64,000 nucleotides of DNA from the NCBI GenBank assembly GCA_037892935.1, contig JAYXKI010000012.1:372001-436000 (forward strand). Reading direction: 5' to 3'. Below, in pieces: positions 45,216-55,612 of this stretch. Position numbers and translations under genes: made by a program. Positions within the stretch are counted from its first letter, which is position 1; each line of letters opens with the position of its first letter. The notes beneath the pieces were generated by a model. That model was given only the letters and a program-made list of their open reading frames with translations. It was not told the DNA's origin and searched no databases. Source of the stretch: Phlebopus portentosus (Eukaryota > Basidiomycota > Agaricomycetes > Boletales > Boletinellaceae).

Positions 45216-45581
45216 TTACAAATCGACGACTTCCCAAACACCCTTCTCACGACTTTCCTGTGCCGAAATACCTGCTTTATCGACAGCTTCAGCTGAATTG
45301 GAAGGTGCATCAGGGTCAGGGAATATGCAGTTGACGCGCTGCCGAATTTCTGCAGTCCCTTCATTAGGAACCGATTGCATCTCATAATCGTTCTCCTATG
45401 GGACTATCAGCAGCTGCAACCTGCAAACAGAGGCAAGAGAACTCACCTCATTACACCTCCTGTGATCTAGAATCCAAAGATTCAAGCCGAAAATTGCGAC
45501 AAGAGCGATGAAAACAACGCAGACAGCGGCGACTTTGGACATAACTGGGCAGTGATGATGATGGTTTGATAGCAACATCAA
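45216..45581 (-). CDS. Antisense spliced ORF: small predicted single-pass membrane protein (Gypsy-B)
   Basis: On the minus strand, ATG at 45579-45581 opens exon 1 (45447-45581, 45 codons). It has one strongly hydrophobic stretch, VAAVCVVFIALVAIFGLNLW, flanked by MSK and by DHRRCNE. A GT-AG intron of 51 nt (45396-45446, GTGAGT...CCATAG) keeps phase. Exon 2 (45216-45395) adds 59 codons, polar and acidic, beginning ENDYEMQSVP and ending KGVWEVVDL with TAA at 45216-45218. The 104-residue product would be a type II or III membrane protein. It lies between pol and the 3' LTR, antisense to them. No homology is recognised. The fitting intron phase, its typical length and the clean membrane segment argue against chance, but transcription is unknown. 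Confidence 0.55.
45396..45446 (-). other. Predicted intron of the antisense ORF (51 nt)
   Basis: Donor GTGAGT, acceptor CCATAG in minus orientation. Both flanking exons are complete codons. The length matches the 49-51 nt introns of the FunK1 genes in this window. Confidence 0.55.
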
Positions 45582-45666
45582 CTATCACTAGGCGACTCCT
45601 TTATCCGAGCTTTCTCACGGATTAGGATGAACATTTCTCCGAAAGTTCATCTTAGGAGGGGGGTAG

Positions 45667-47202
45667 TGAAAGGATCCGCTCAAAAACTCGCATCAAGATC
45701 GACACGATTGGCAGATCAACAGGATCAGCATTCCAAATGCGACTAGTAACAGTCTAGCAGTCACTAGAGCCAAACTACTGTTAACACGACCAAGGTAACG
45801 GTCACGGGCATCAACGGCAATATATGGGCGCCTGAGAAGCACGCCACAAGTACGTAACCCCACGGACTACTTAGCACCGCCGACCGGTAATTACCACTGC
45901 CGATTTACTACCGCCGACCGTCATCTTAACACCGCCGACCAAACTCCCGATCCGACCCGATCAAAAGAAGTCAAGAAGCGATCAAAACTACTAGAAGCCC
46001 GAGAAGTCTAGAACACGACTACTAAAGCCTAACACCTAAAGTCTAAAGGCTAATCCGAGCCCAATGGAGACATCACTGGCATTCCAGCACTGTCAGACTT
46101 GTGCCCGAGTGTACATGGTCCTTTATGAGATATACTTCACAGTATGTCATGCTACAAGCGAAACATGCGACTGCCAAATCGAAGTCCAACGTCACACGCA
46201 AGAAGTGTTACATGCCAATCCACCAAATCCTATAATACCCAAGCGACATGAGGAACTCATTGTTACAACTCGAACCCCTCGAGCTGCAGACCCGATAACT
46301 TGGAGGATACTAGGATGGTACAAGCCAGAGCTGCACAACTCATGTCCAGCCTCTACGGTGCAAGCAAACCTTTATTTACCAAGGAACACGAACCTGGACA
46401 CCAAGCAACTACAACTGGTACTCCAACGAAGGATATGGCAATACATTCGCGATGTTAGACTCCCAGGCAAAGCATGGCTAGTCACTCGAACACAACTGCA
46501 TCCCCCAGCTGAACTTATACAGTTCATGGTATGCATTGGACCATACTCTACACCAACTCGACATCTCAATACCGATGTGCGAGTTGTGCTTACACCCTTC
46601 GGACCATAAGATGAACAGCGAAGAGTCACATATCGAGCTGCCTACATTGCACCAAGAGCTACAATCCCACCTGGTGATGGAATTGACGTCATAGTGGAGC
46701 ACTGACAGTGGAGCTTTCCATACTGGAGTAGCACCTCTATTGTCTCAGTCAGCAACCCCACAGAATTCCGTCATAGTGGAAATACATTGGAGCAAAGTGG
46801 TGCTCAGTGGAGCAGAATGACAAAGGGAGTGGAGCATGGTGGAGTAAAGTGGAGAGAAGATGAGTAAGAAATAGGATGGAAAATGGATTATCTAGAAAGC
46901 ATAAATAGCGTTAGGAGTAGGCCCTCTTTTCCCCATCTTTCGATCCTCTTAACACACAGCGACAGTGTCTTACCACACTATCCATTGTGTGCTTTGTACT
47001 ACTACGCCTCTTGGAAATCCCAATCTGCTCTTATTCTACCTTGTCTCTGAAAGCATCCCTTACCAGGACTGCAACTAGGAAGGATAGTAAGGGGACCGCG
47101 TGGTACAGCTAAACATGGGTAGATAGATCACCTCTGCACAACATACCGCTGCTTAGGCAAAAGGATCAAAACCGGTGTAACCCCGGACCTACACCTTTAA
47201 CA
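45667..47202 (+). repeat. Gypsy-B 3' LTR (1536 bp)
   Basis: Nearly identical to the 5' LTR. The main difference is a 31 bp shortening in the GTGGAG box array. It is preceded by the purine tract GGAGGGGGGTAG and followed by the target duplication GCACC. Confidence 0.95.
46064..46609 (+). CDS. LTR ORF, 3' copy (181 codons)
   Basis: Same frame as 27739-28296, with identical start METSLAFQHCQTC. It ends four codons earlier through a CAA to TAA change at 46607-46609. With only a few differences between the copies, conservation may simply reflect recent insertion. Confidence 0.4.
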   Translation: METSLAFQHCQTCARVYMVLYEIYFTVCHATSETCDCQIEVQRHTQEVLHANPPNPIIPKRHEELIVTTRTPRAADPITWRILGWYKPELHNSCPASTVQANLYLPRNTNLDTKQLQLVLQRRIWQYIRDVRLPGKAWLVTRTQLHPPAELIQFMVCIGPYSTPTRHLNTDVRVVLTPFGP

Positions 47203-47207
47203 GCACC

Positions 47208-47697
47208 CTAACGAGGTACCGGAGGCACCATGGCAAGTTGTCACGGTCGACCTGATCGGAGAGTTGCTGGAGTCAAATGGATTTAACGCAATTTGTGTGG
47301 TAGTCGATTGCTTCAGCAAACAAATCCATGCAATACCAACAACGACGAAATTGACGGCAGAAGGAATGGCCAGGATTTACAGGGACCATGTCTTCCGGTT
47401 GCACGGCTTACCTCGAAAGATCATCCACGACCGAGGAGTACAGTTTGATGCGAAGATGATGAGGGAGTTGTACAAACTCCTTCACATTGAAGGCAATCCA
47501 TCAACGGCATACCACCCTCAAACAGACGGGCAGATGGAACGAGTTAATCAAGAACTCGAACAGTACCTTTGACTATACGTCAATCATCGGCAATCGGACT
47601 GGGTGGACTGGTTAGCTCTTGCAGAGTTTGCGCACAACAATTGCGAACATTCAGCGACCAAACTATCACCCTTCTTCATCAACACGGTGTGGTATTT
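47208..47697 (+). pseudogene. Gypsy-A2 pol, part 2: integrase core
   Basis: Continues from 27341 after Gypsy-B. It shows VVTVDLIGELLESNGFN, HDRGVQFDAKMMRELYKLLH and AYHPQTDGQMERVNQELEQY, then a TGA shared with Gypsy-A1, then DWLALAEFAHNN and KLSPFFINT where the next insertion begins. The catalytic D, D and E positions appear present. Confidence 0.9.
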
Positions 47698-49654
47698 TCG
47701 GGTGGTCTCTCTATCTGAAGGCGCTACAGATGTCCATCCTACTAAGGGAGCTGAATGTGTGAAGAAACCTCCAGAAACGAAGCCTCAAGCTATCAGACTC
47801 TAACCACTAACCACCTGGCAGGTGCCAAAGACCGTCAGAGACGTGGGGGAGTGGCCTAGTGACGCCGAGGTATGAAAGGAATGCTCTAGTAGGTCCGCCG
47901 GATTGAAGGGGAGGTCACAGGAGTCTGCCGGAGTAGCACAATCTCAGTAGGGTGAAGCTAGGAACTGTATATGATGAATATGAGGCGTAACGTGCGGTGA
48001 GTAGGTGAAAAAGACGCCGAGGGGGAATACAATGGAAGGCCTGTGTCGCCGGAGGGCCGCCGAGGTCGAATAGGGGGCCACCGGGGACGAGGGAGCTTGT
48101 GCAAATCTGCCGCAGTAGCGTAAACTGGATAAATAAAAGGTAGGGACCGTATACGATGAATATAAGGGGCAACGTGCGGCCAGCAGATGAAAAGGACGCC
48201 GAAGGGGAATAGGAAAGGAGGCCTGGGTCGCCTGAGGGCCGCCGAGGTCGAATAGGGGGCTGCCGGGGACAAGGGAGCTCGTACAAATCCGCCACGGTAG
48301 CATAAACTGGGTAAAATGAAAGGTAGGGACCGTATACGATGAATATAAGGGACAACGTGCGGCGAGTAACTGGAAAAGACGCCGAGGGGGGATACAATGG
48401 AAGGCCTGTGTCGCCGGAGGGCCGCTGAGGTCGAATAGAGGCCGCCTGACAGGTACGATGTAGTGCGGCGGATGTTTGGGGGTAGGTTCCCAGTCCTAAC
48501 TCACACACTAAATGTCAGAGGCGCCGAAGGAGAATAGAACGACGAGTCAGGGGTAGTATATAGTCAATGGGGGAGCTCAGTACATGAGGGGGAGCTCAGA
48601 GTGAGGGAATCTCGAACCCTGGCCCTTGGGTGCTGTATATGCTCTCTATCCCGTCTATCTCTTTTGTCTACTGATGAATATACACTCTATATATACTCTA
48701 CTGCTCTCGCCGATGAGTCCTACTGTCTGACAACATCTCCTGAGTCACTGGGCTTGCCAAGGGCCGCCGCCGGAGCATCTAGGAGTCGCCCAAGAGCTGC
48801 ATCGCAAGGGGATCATCCAATGGCATGAAATATCGTGTATCTGCAATAAAACGGGCGCCGGCGGAGTCTGGCTTGGCAGCGGCGGTCGGTGGCTTGGCAC
48901 GCCGCTGTACCACATGCCTGACTGCCATATATGGTCTAGAGTCGCCCGCCGCTTGGGGGGAAGTCAGGAAACATCAGGGCCGATGTTCAGAGGCCGATAT
49001 TGTGTATATGAGATCGAGGGCACATCAGTCAGGGTCCCTAGGCCGCCCAAGGCCGCCGCTGCACTCAATATAGAGTGTAGGCGATCCATGGTAACTAAGG
49101 AGGGCGCCGGAGCGGCGGATCTGCAACTCGCCGCTCGATCGGCGGCGGATTCGTAAAACTGCAGCCTTTAGTGGCATATGAGCAGGGATGATACTAGATA
49201 AATCCATAGGCCTTGGGGGACTGCCTGGTAAGTTGTGGGAGGCCTCGGCGAGGGTACCTGAGGACGCCTGAGTGGCCGCCGGACCAATCTGAGGCTTGGG
49301 GGGCCGCCGCAGGGGTGTCCAAATCCGCCTCGAGGCTGTACATATGAGGAATCGTAATAACAAAGGCCTATAATGATTGGGGGACATCTCCTATGGTGTC
49401 TGGTGCTGAGTAGGAGCCTTCGGCGGATCTGTATGGGTGCCAGGGAGCCAGCGGCGGACTCATCTGGGCTCTCGGAGGGCGCCGCAGGGGGAAGCATAGG
49501 CTAGAATCCATAGATATGTGCTCATATGGCCTCTAGAGTGTGGTATGAGTATGCCTTGGTCCTCTGAGGTGTAGGCGGTGAAGGGATATGGTACCTGAAG
49601 TAGGGGAGAGCCATAGTATGAGTGTCCTGGCACAGGACTGGCCAGGGCACTACA
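47698..49654. mobile_element. Insertion C: 1.96 kb LTR-like element (probable solo LTR)
   Basis: Interrupts Gypsy-A2 integrase and has TG...CA type ends (TGTGGTATTTTC and GCACTACA). The flanks are ACGG (47694-47697) and ATGG (49655-49658), a 4 bp target duplication with one CpG-type change; Gypsy-A1 has ACGG at this place. The sequence is GCCGCC-rich with no gene, and includes a 182 bp tandem repeat at 47960-48440. It could be a solo LTR or another non-coding element. Confidence 0.6.
47960..48440. repeat. Tandem repeat, period 182-183 bp, about 2.7 copies
   Basis: Landmark GATGAATAT recurs at 47973, 48155 and 48338. Each unit contains ACGCCGA...GAATA, GGAGGGCCGC or GAGGGCCGCCGAGGTCGAAT and a purine-rich GGTAGGGACCG end. 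Confidence 0.9.
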
Positions 49655-49658
49655 ATGG

Positions 49659-50365
49659 GACAACACCCTTCAGGCTTTACGGGCATTGGAATGACTTCGT
49701 CCAATCTATCGGCAGAAGAGTTTGCTAAACATGTCAAGGGAATACACGAACTTGCTCAGGCCAATCTGACCCAGGCCAATGAAGACATGAAGCGCTTTTA
49801 CGATCGTCATGCTGGAAAGTCAGCAGTATATGAGATGGGACAAAAGGTCTTCTTGGATGGTCGAAACATTAAGATGATCTGACCAACGAAGAAGATGGAC
49901 GATAAATGGTTTGGCCCATTCGAGGTAATGGAAAAGGTGGGCGCGAGCGCATATAAGCTAAAGATCCCAAAGACATGGAAACACGTTCATCCCGTCTTTA
50001 ACGAGATCCTGCTCAAACTGGCCGTTCAACCGTCTTTCGAATCACAAAAGAAGCCGCCTCCACCCCCGCCAGTGATCATTGACAAACAGGAAGAGTACGA
50101 GGTTGAAGAAATACTCGACTTACGTCTACATTGAGGAAGGCTCCAGTTCTTGGTCAAGTGGGTTGGATATGAGGAAGTGACATGGCAGCCGGAATCCGAC
50201 GTCAAGGATAATGCACAAGAATCAATTCAAGAATTCTATCGCAAACATCCTGGAGCTCCACGAAAGTTAACAATACCTCAACAAAGCATGCGAGCACTGT
50301 ATAGGTTCACGTCGTCAGAAGGATTATGTGGTTGGTCAGGATGCCCAACCTTGAGAGGGGGGTGA
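49659..50365 (+). pseudogene. Gypsy-A2 pol, part 3: integrase C-terminus and chromodomain
   Basis: Resumes with GFTGIGMTSSNLSAEEFAKH, FLDGRNIKMI, a TGA, then FGPFEVMEKVGASAYKLKIP and HPVFNEILLKLAVQPSF. The chromodomain is EYEVEEILDLRLH, a TGA shared with Gypsy-A1, then LQFLVKWVGYEEVTWQPESD. It ends at TGA 50363-50365, directly before the polypurine tract and 3' LTR. Confidence 0.9.
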
Positions 50366-50797
50366 TGTAAGGACTCGAACATTTTCCTTTTCTTTTCTTA
50401 CATCATCACTCATTTTTAATATTCTTTTCCTTTTCTTTTATTTTTCTTATATTTTTCTTATACGCTTATTCATCCATTGGCCGGAACATTCCACGACATT
50501 CCATCACGCTCACTAATCACCCCATTCCTTCATCATGTGATCCCCTAATAGAGTAGATCCTTCACACGCTCGAAGTCTATATAAGTAGATAGTTTGACTT
50601 GTTCGTTTCCTTGTCTTTCTATTTTACTGACCTTCACTTCGACTTAGGTATCTACTCTTGTATTTATTAGTCTGTTGAATTTTACTTACCTTCACTTCGA
50701 CTTAGCGTGCATATAGCCCGGCAACTCGCGTTAGCTAGTTGTTTGTTGTTGTGTTGGCCACCTCGAGATTGACACCCGTTAGTCTTGCCACCTAACA
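50366..50797 (+). repeat. Gypsy-A2 3' LTR (432 bp)
   Basis: Same length as the 5' LTR with few substitutions. Followed by the target duplication GTCAC at 50798-50802. Confidence 0.95.
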
Positions 50798-50802
50798 GTC
50801 AC

Positions 50803-52114
50803 ATATACATGTATTATATATCTATCAGTACTTCGGAGATGAGATGCTTAGATATTGGAAAAGGGGTATGTAAAAAATTTAAAAGCCAAAGGAGAGGGCT
50901 TACTTCTTGTCAGAGTAGTCTCTTTACACAAAGATCGATTTAGGGCTATTACATCACACACAAGTATTGACAATATGTACATGTCTGCATAGAAATGTTC
51001 TTCCTATGAGTTGAAGGACTGAACTTCAGAGCCCGTCCCATCAGCTGTACAAAACAGATGATAGGACCAACTGGCGAGCCAAACTGGCTGACCAGACAGA
51101 GACTCCTTGACCGTGCAGATCGAGGTGGATGGGGTGTGAATCATGCTGGCAATGATGGTGGATGGCATCAAAGAAAGTATCAGTGGACATCCATGGGCAA
51201 ATGTCAATGAGAGTGGAGGATGAGGACGTGGACAGGTGTGAAGATGGAAGATGGATGAGATAGGAGACCAGAGTCTGTGACATGTATCCCATGATGAACA
51301 CATGCCAATCATATTCAGTAGGTATATCCCACGAAGTCTTAAGATGTCTATTTGAAATAATTTCACCACATTTCCACTTGACTGTCGACCACTATTATTA
51401 TCTCGATTGCTCAGTCGCTGTCAACCAAGAAGTCCAGCTCAGTGCTGCACTTTTGCAAATAGCTGAAGCTATCATTCCTTCGAATCGGTTATTCTAGTGC
51501 AGCATTCATGATCGAGTACACATACGATTCAGACGATTTGTCTGATGCTGGGCCCATTATAAAAGTACTGAAGTATAGTGAACCTGCCGCCTCGCCAAAA
51601 CACTGTTCCCAAGGCACTCATGGCATTCATGGCATTGTGAGTGAGCAATAGCCTACTGCTCAGTTGGCATCTAAACCTGGCGATAGTTGGGGAGTCATTT
51701 GGCTGGAGCCTGCCTTGGTAAAAAAGACCCATGATTTGCATAAGCAGATAAACAAGAATACTGAGGAAGTACTGACATGGTTTCTTGATGTTTGAAGGAG
51801 AGGGTGAAAAAGCTCGTGCCTGTGATGCTCGAATTGCAGCAGAAATGAACTACTTCAACTACATTGTCGTCACACCGAATGCGGAATAGATTTCTGAGTA
51901 TCCTCTGCTGGGCAAATATGGCATTGTCAAGCACAATGATGGCTTTTGGGGTGGACACGAGTATACCTTGTGGCCTCAGTTTTACTGTCAAAATTTCTCG
52001 CACCATGCCTGCATACCTTCAATATGAGACAATCACATAGGACGTTCAGTCGAGAGGAATTCTATAAAACACTGGCAAATACACTTCTATGATCCAGTAT
52101 AAGGCAAGGACTTC
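50803..52114. other. Unresolved segment between Gypsy-A2 and the 628-codon ORF
   Basis: Continuous with 22151-22333 before Gypsy-A2 inserted. A few plus-strand fragments read like exons of the next gene (for example DLHKQINKNTEEVLTWFLDV near 51740 and QSHRTFSREEFYKTLANTLL near 52030), but I could not build a consistent model. Confidence 0.35.
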
Positions 52115-54001
52115 GTGACATGTCCGGATGACTACGATCGCAACAATGGGATATCATTCAGCTCATTTACTGAGACAGTAATGGCAGAGCTTGATAAGGC
52201 ATTTTGGATCATTGCTGGAATGACAGAAAAGGTCGGCCGTGAACGTGGGAAAGAGCAGATGGATGGAGATTCAAAGAAGGTCTACCAAAGGTGCATTCAT
52301 ACTTACAAGCTGAGCTTACAGTGTATGGAGTCACTCAGAATGTCCTGGCGAGAGGCTCTGTCTGTGTGGCACGATGCACAGAGGGCATTGCTGGAGCTTC
52401 ATGGACTGCACACATTTCTGAAGGAAGTCATGCCCAGGATCAACTCAGATATCGATTTCTCTTCCAAGATTTTGAACGTGTGTGGCGCTTTCACTACTCA
52501 GAGTGATACTGCCTACCATCTGTATCAGATCGGAATACCGGTCTGGTTCATTTGCAGGAATTGCCAATTCAAGGGAAAGGTCTATGAAATCCAAAAGCCT
52601 ATACCATGGATGAGATTCTTGTCACCAGAAGTCATGAAATTCAAAGGTCGACCAATTCTCGACGGACTTGCATTTCGTCTCGACGCGCACATGCATGAAG
52701 AGTCAGTACACCATTTCATGGGGGAGAACCATATTTGCAGGCTCCTAGATGAAATATATGAATTCCAGAAAGGCGACTTGTCAGTTACTCGCAATTTGAA
52801 GTGGCGTTGTAGTCAATCACCACCTCCTTCTCTAGTCATGGCTCCTGTATGCAGCCTCAAGACAGGGAACTCTGGGAATGCTTCTGGAAGTAACTGCTCA
52901 GCCAAAGACAACTCTGGCAATAAGCAATCTCAAGGAGCAGGTGCAAAATCCCCGAAGCAGTTGTGCATTATGAAGCTGAAGTCCGAGCCAAACGTCAATC
53001 ACGCTCGCGTTCTTTATATTCCAGACAGCATAGGCAGGCAGCCCGACCTGCCTGCATATCACCCAGTAGTTTGGCAGTGCTTGGAGAGTATTGCACTGAT
53101 TCCAGATGATAGGAGCCATCTAGCTCTGTATCTGCTTCCTCCGCCGTTTCTGCTCATTCATCAAGACGAGGACAAGACTGCCGAACTGTATTTGAACTAC
53201 ATTTGCATTAGACCAGCCTTGATTGATATAATCTTTGAAAGCAGGTACTTCAATAGATGTGTTTGGCGAAAGATGCGCAATTGGCATGTTATCCTGCACG
53301 GTGATTACACAAAATCAACACCATTAGCACCAAACACGATGTGTCCATTTGTGAAAAAAATTTATGACCGAATGCCAGAGACATCCTCTTCATGCCTCCA
53401 TGACCACAAACATGAACCGCAAGATACCCCATTAGCCAAGAGGCAACGGGTTGCAGACATCGCGACAATTAAGGTGGTACTCCATGCCGAACGCCACTTG
53501 GACCCATTTGACAAAACACAAGAGCAGATCTGGTGTCATAAGAAGGTGTTGGCTGAGATGATAAAGAAAGATAGGAGTCTGAGAATGGAGGTCCAGTGGG
53601 AACTATGTGAGCTCCTCTTCAGATGTGAGTTCTATGTGCTAGATTATGTTGTTGTCCCTCGCGAAAACATGACCGCTGCCAAAATACATCAAAGGAACAT
53701 CACAATCAGTAGAATTTTCAATAGGAACATCTATTTTAGGGGCCGTAACTTGAGGGAGGCTGTGGTGCCAGATCTGGACTTTCAATTTGAGTACTGGGAC
53801 GAACCGGTGTGCTTCGATAACGAGAACATTTCGTTGTTGCAGTCGATACTGTCCACGTGGCCCAGCTACAAAGCCTGCATTGCTGATTTTCAGTACCTTA
53901 TCACCTTCTATGCAGAGACGTTTGTTGAGTACTTTAAGCGTATGCCTGCTCTTCACTGCAAAACCCTAGAGACGATTCAATATAACAGTAAACATAGGTA
54001 G
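52115..54001 (+). CDS. Unidentified 628-codon ORF, agaricomycete repeat-associated type
   Basis: Open from 52115 (GTG) to TAG 53999-54001. The first in-frame ATG is near 52181 (MAELDKAFWIIAG), and upstream exons are possible. Segments such as GAFTTQSDTAYHLYQIGIPV with WFICRNCQFKGKVYEI, and LYLLPPPFLLIHQDEDKTAE with LNYICIRPALIDIIF, recall a family of uncharacterised agaricomycete proteins common in repeat-rich DNA. I know no function. A low-complexity N/S/G/K linker (about residues 250-285) separates two halves. No transmembrane or enzyme motif is seen. It is on the strand opposite to the Plavaka-type and DUF6698-type genes, yet inside the same inferred 13 kb element. Its stop codon overlaps the target site of solo LTR-D. 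Confidence 0.6.
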   Translation: MTCPDDYDRNNGISFSSFTETVMAELDKAFWIIAGMTEKVGRERGKEQMDGDSKKVYQRCIHTYKLSLQCMESLRMSWREALSVWHDAQRALLELHGLHTFLKEVMPRINSDIDFSSKILNVCGAFTTQSDTAYHLYQIGIPVWFICRNCQFKGKVYEIQKPIPWMRFLSPEVMKFKGRPILDGLAFRLDAHMHEESVHHFMGENHICRLLDEIYEFQKGDLSVTRNLKWRCSQSPPPSLVMAPVCSLKTGNSGNASGSNCSAKDNSGNKQSQGAGAKSPKQLCIMKLKSEPNVNHARVLYIPDSIGRQPDLPAYHPVVWQCLESIALIPDDRSHLALYLLPPPFLLIHQDEDKTAELYLNYICIRPALIDIIFESRYFNRCVWRKMRNWHVILHGDYTKSTPLAPNTMCPFVKKIYDRMPETSSSCLHDHKHEPQDTPLAKRQRVADIATIKVVLHAERHLDPFDKTQEQIWCHKKVLAEMIKKDRSLRMEVQWELCELLFRCEFYVLDYVVVPRENMTAAKIHQRNITISRIFNRNIYFRGRNLREAVVPDLDFQFEYWDEPVCFDNENISLLQSILSTWPSYKACIADFQYLITFYAETFVEYFKRMPALHCKTLETIQYNSKHR

Positions 54002-54002
54002 T

Positions 54003-55607
54003 TGTTATGAAAATTGTGAATACCCAATGTGACGTGGAATTAGACGCTTTATGCATCGAATTATGCAACCTAATCAAGAACATTTTGAAAGGCTTCAGAG
54101 ACAGAATAGTGGAGGCGGTTCTCGCTCACTAATGCAGTAAGGACCTGGGGAGGTAGCTGCGGAAGACATTCCAGAAGAACCCGGTCAACGATACTATGAA
54201 GATGAACATGACGAAAGGGAGGACCCATACAATTTGCAAGAAGGATTATCTAGAATGCATATTGGACATACTCCTCCACTGGAATGAAGCTACATACAGA
54301 TGGAAGATCGGAACATCGCAAGATACGTAGAACTCCTGCAGAAGAGACGCTATCGACGAGGTGCAACCAGATGCTTTGTTCATAAAAGCCTGGCGTGTAC
54401 AAACTGCTATTTGGCATACCAAAGGAGTTAGGTTCTTTCGGAGTGGCTCCTCAAGAACTTCATGGAGCACTTAGTATTGAGGGAGGCAGCCGATGCCAAG
54501 ATTTGACATAAACTCAGACCGTCGGAACGAACGTTAGACCAACCATTGCCGAACTGTGGAATGAGCGTATATGAACACAAGGTATCCATATGGCTTGGAG
54601 ATAGGGATATCTATGCATTGAAGGTTGGTGTGCGAGCTTGGATCAATCAGCATTGTCACCAGACCTTGTGCCGAAACACTGCAGTGGAAGTCAATTGGCC
54701 AGTATATTACAGGGCACCATCGGACGTCAAAGATCTTACAGAAGAAGTAATAGCACGGATGCTAGAAGCTTGGGAACGCTCGGAAGAAGGGGTTATTACA
54801 GTAGACAAATGGTGCGGCACGAATCACCTGGGACAACAGTTCAGGTTAATGATGGGCACCGGACTACAGTACTCCGACATCAGGATAGTGGCCTGGCATA
54901 GAAGGGTATCAGCCAAGTTTACACAGCTGCTGAGATTAACCTCTGAAGATCGGCAGGGATTGCCAATCCCAAGTCCCGAGATAACAGTTAGCCCCATGAT
55001 GGAAGACTAATGGCAGAAGCTCAGCCGGAGTAACGGAGCACCAGCGAAGCGAGATTGCGGCACATAGAAGAAGTCTCTCATGGGAGGATTGGCATTAGAG
55101 ATTAACATATGATAGGAACAGTGATTGATAGAAGCATGGGGAAGCTTCTTTGGAATGGAGGTAGATAAGGGCCTGCCTAATATGGAAGGAAGTATGCGGT
55201 GGTGCTACCAGGGATGTCAGTAGCACCACCAGGATTGTCAGTGGTACCACTGACTAAAGACTGTGGTGGTGACACCAGCTGAAACATATTGTCCTGACCA
55301 ATGGCAAGGCATAGTCGGGAGTATTTGGTAGTCGGTAGTATTCAGTAGAAACTTTATTTAAGGCGCCAGCTGAGCAGGGTGTTGTCCCTCAGCAAAATTA
55401 TTTTGTACTCTCAATTATAACTGTACCCCTTTGATTGAACCTCTGCTCTACTGCTGGGTTAAGCTTGAGCCTATAGCTCACTTCTTAGTAGTACATCTAA
55501 CCTTTGCTACTCTACTCTCCAATTATACATTGTCAGAAGGAGGAAGCAGGGGCTTGTTCCGGTACATTCGGACTGACCACCTCGTCCGAAAAATGCCGGT
55601 CCTAACA
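54003..55607 (+). mobile_element. Solo LTR-D (1605 bp)
   Basis: Begins TGTTATGAAAATTG and ends GGTCCTAACA. It is flanked by the perfect 5 bp duplication GTAGT (53998-54002 and 55608-55612). No internal region or second LTR follows, so it is a solo LTR from recombination. TTTATTTAAGGCGCC near 55356 is TATA-like. An open frame at 54546-55010 (MPNCGMSVYEHKVSIWLGDR) of 154 codons has no recognised family. Confidence 0.85.
54546..55010 (+). CDS. 154-codon ORF inside solo LTR-D
   Basis: ATG 54546 to TAA. It reads as a plausible globular protein (VGVRAWINQHCHQTLCRNTA, IARMLEAWERSEEGVITVDK) with no known domain or membrane segment. More coding-like pieces in other frames upstream (54130-54540) suggest a once longer ORF. 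Support is weak. Confidence 0.3.
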   Translation: MPNCGMSVYEHKVSIWLGDRDIYALKVGVRAWINQHCHQTLCRNTAVEVNWPVYYRAPSDVKDLTEEVIARMLEAWERSEEGVITVDKWCGTNHLGQQFRLMMGTGLQYSDIRIVAWHRRVSAKFTQLLRLTSEDRQGLPIPSPEITVSPMMED

Positions 55608-55612
55608 GTAGT

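Larger units (their letters stand above)
27342..47202 (+). mobile_element. Gypsy-B: Ty3/Gypsy chromovirus with long LTRs and extra ORFs
   Basis: Flanked by the perfect 5 bp duplication GCACC (27337-27341 and 47203-47207) inside Gypsy-A2 pol. The LTRs are 1567 bp and 1536 bp and nearly identical, which suggests recent insertion. The internal region has a coiled-coil ORF, gag with zinc knuckle, protease, RT, RNase H, integrase and chromodomain, an extra sense ORF and an antisense spliced ORF before the 3' LTR. It is interrupted by the TIR element at 33438-41212. Its own length without that element is about 12.1 kb. Confidence 0.95.
22334..50797 (+). mobile_element. Gypsy-A2: Ty3/Gypsy chromovirus retrotransposon with nested insertions
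   Basis: The 432 bp LTRs at 22334-22765 and 50366-50797 are flanked by the 5 bp duplication GTCAC (22329-22333 and 50798-50802). The element's own sequence is 22334-27341, 47208-47697 and 49659-50797. It is interrupted by Gypsy-B (27342-47202) and by an LTR-like insertion (47698-49654). gag and pol are highly similar to Gypsy-A1, in opposite orientation, with a different set of stop codons. Confidence 0.95.

Noticed and set aside
45151..45387. Sense-strand 78-codon frame before the Gypsy-B 3' LTR
   Set aside because: It overlaps exon 2 of the antisense gene, which has a better structure, and shows no motif.
51004..51369. Antisense 121-codon frame
   Set aside because: No family features and no supporting splice structure; probably chance.
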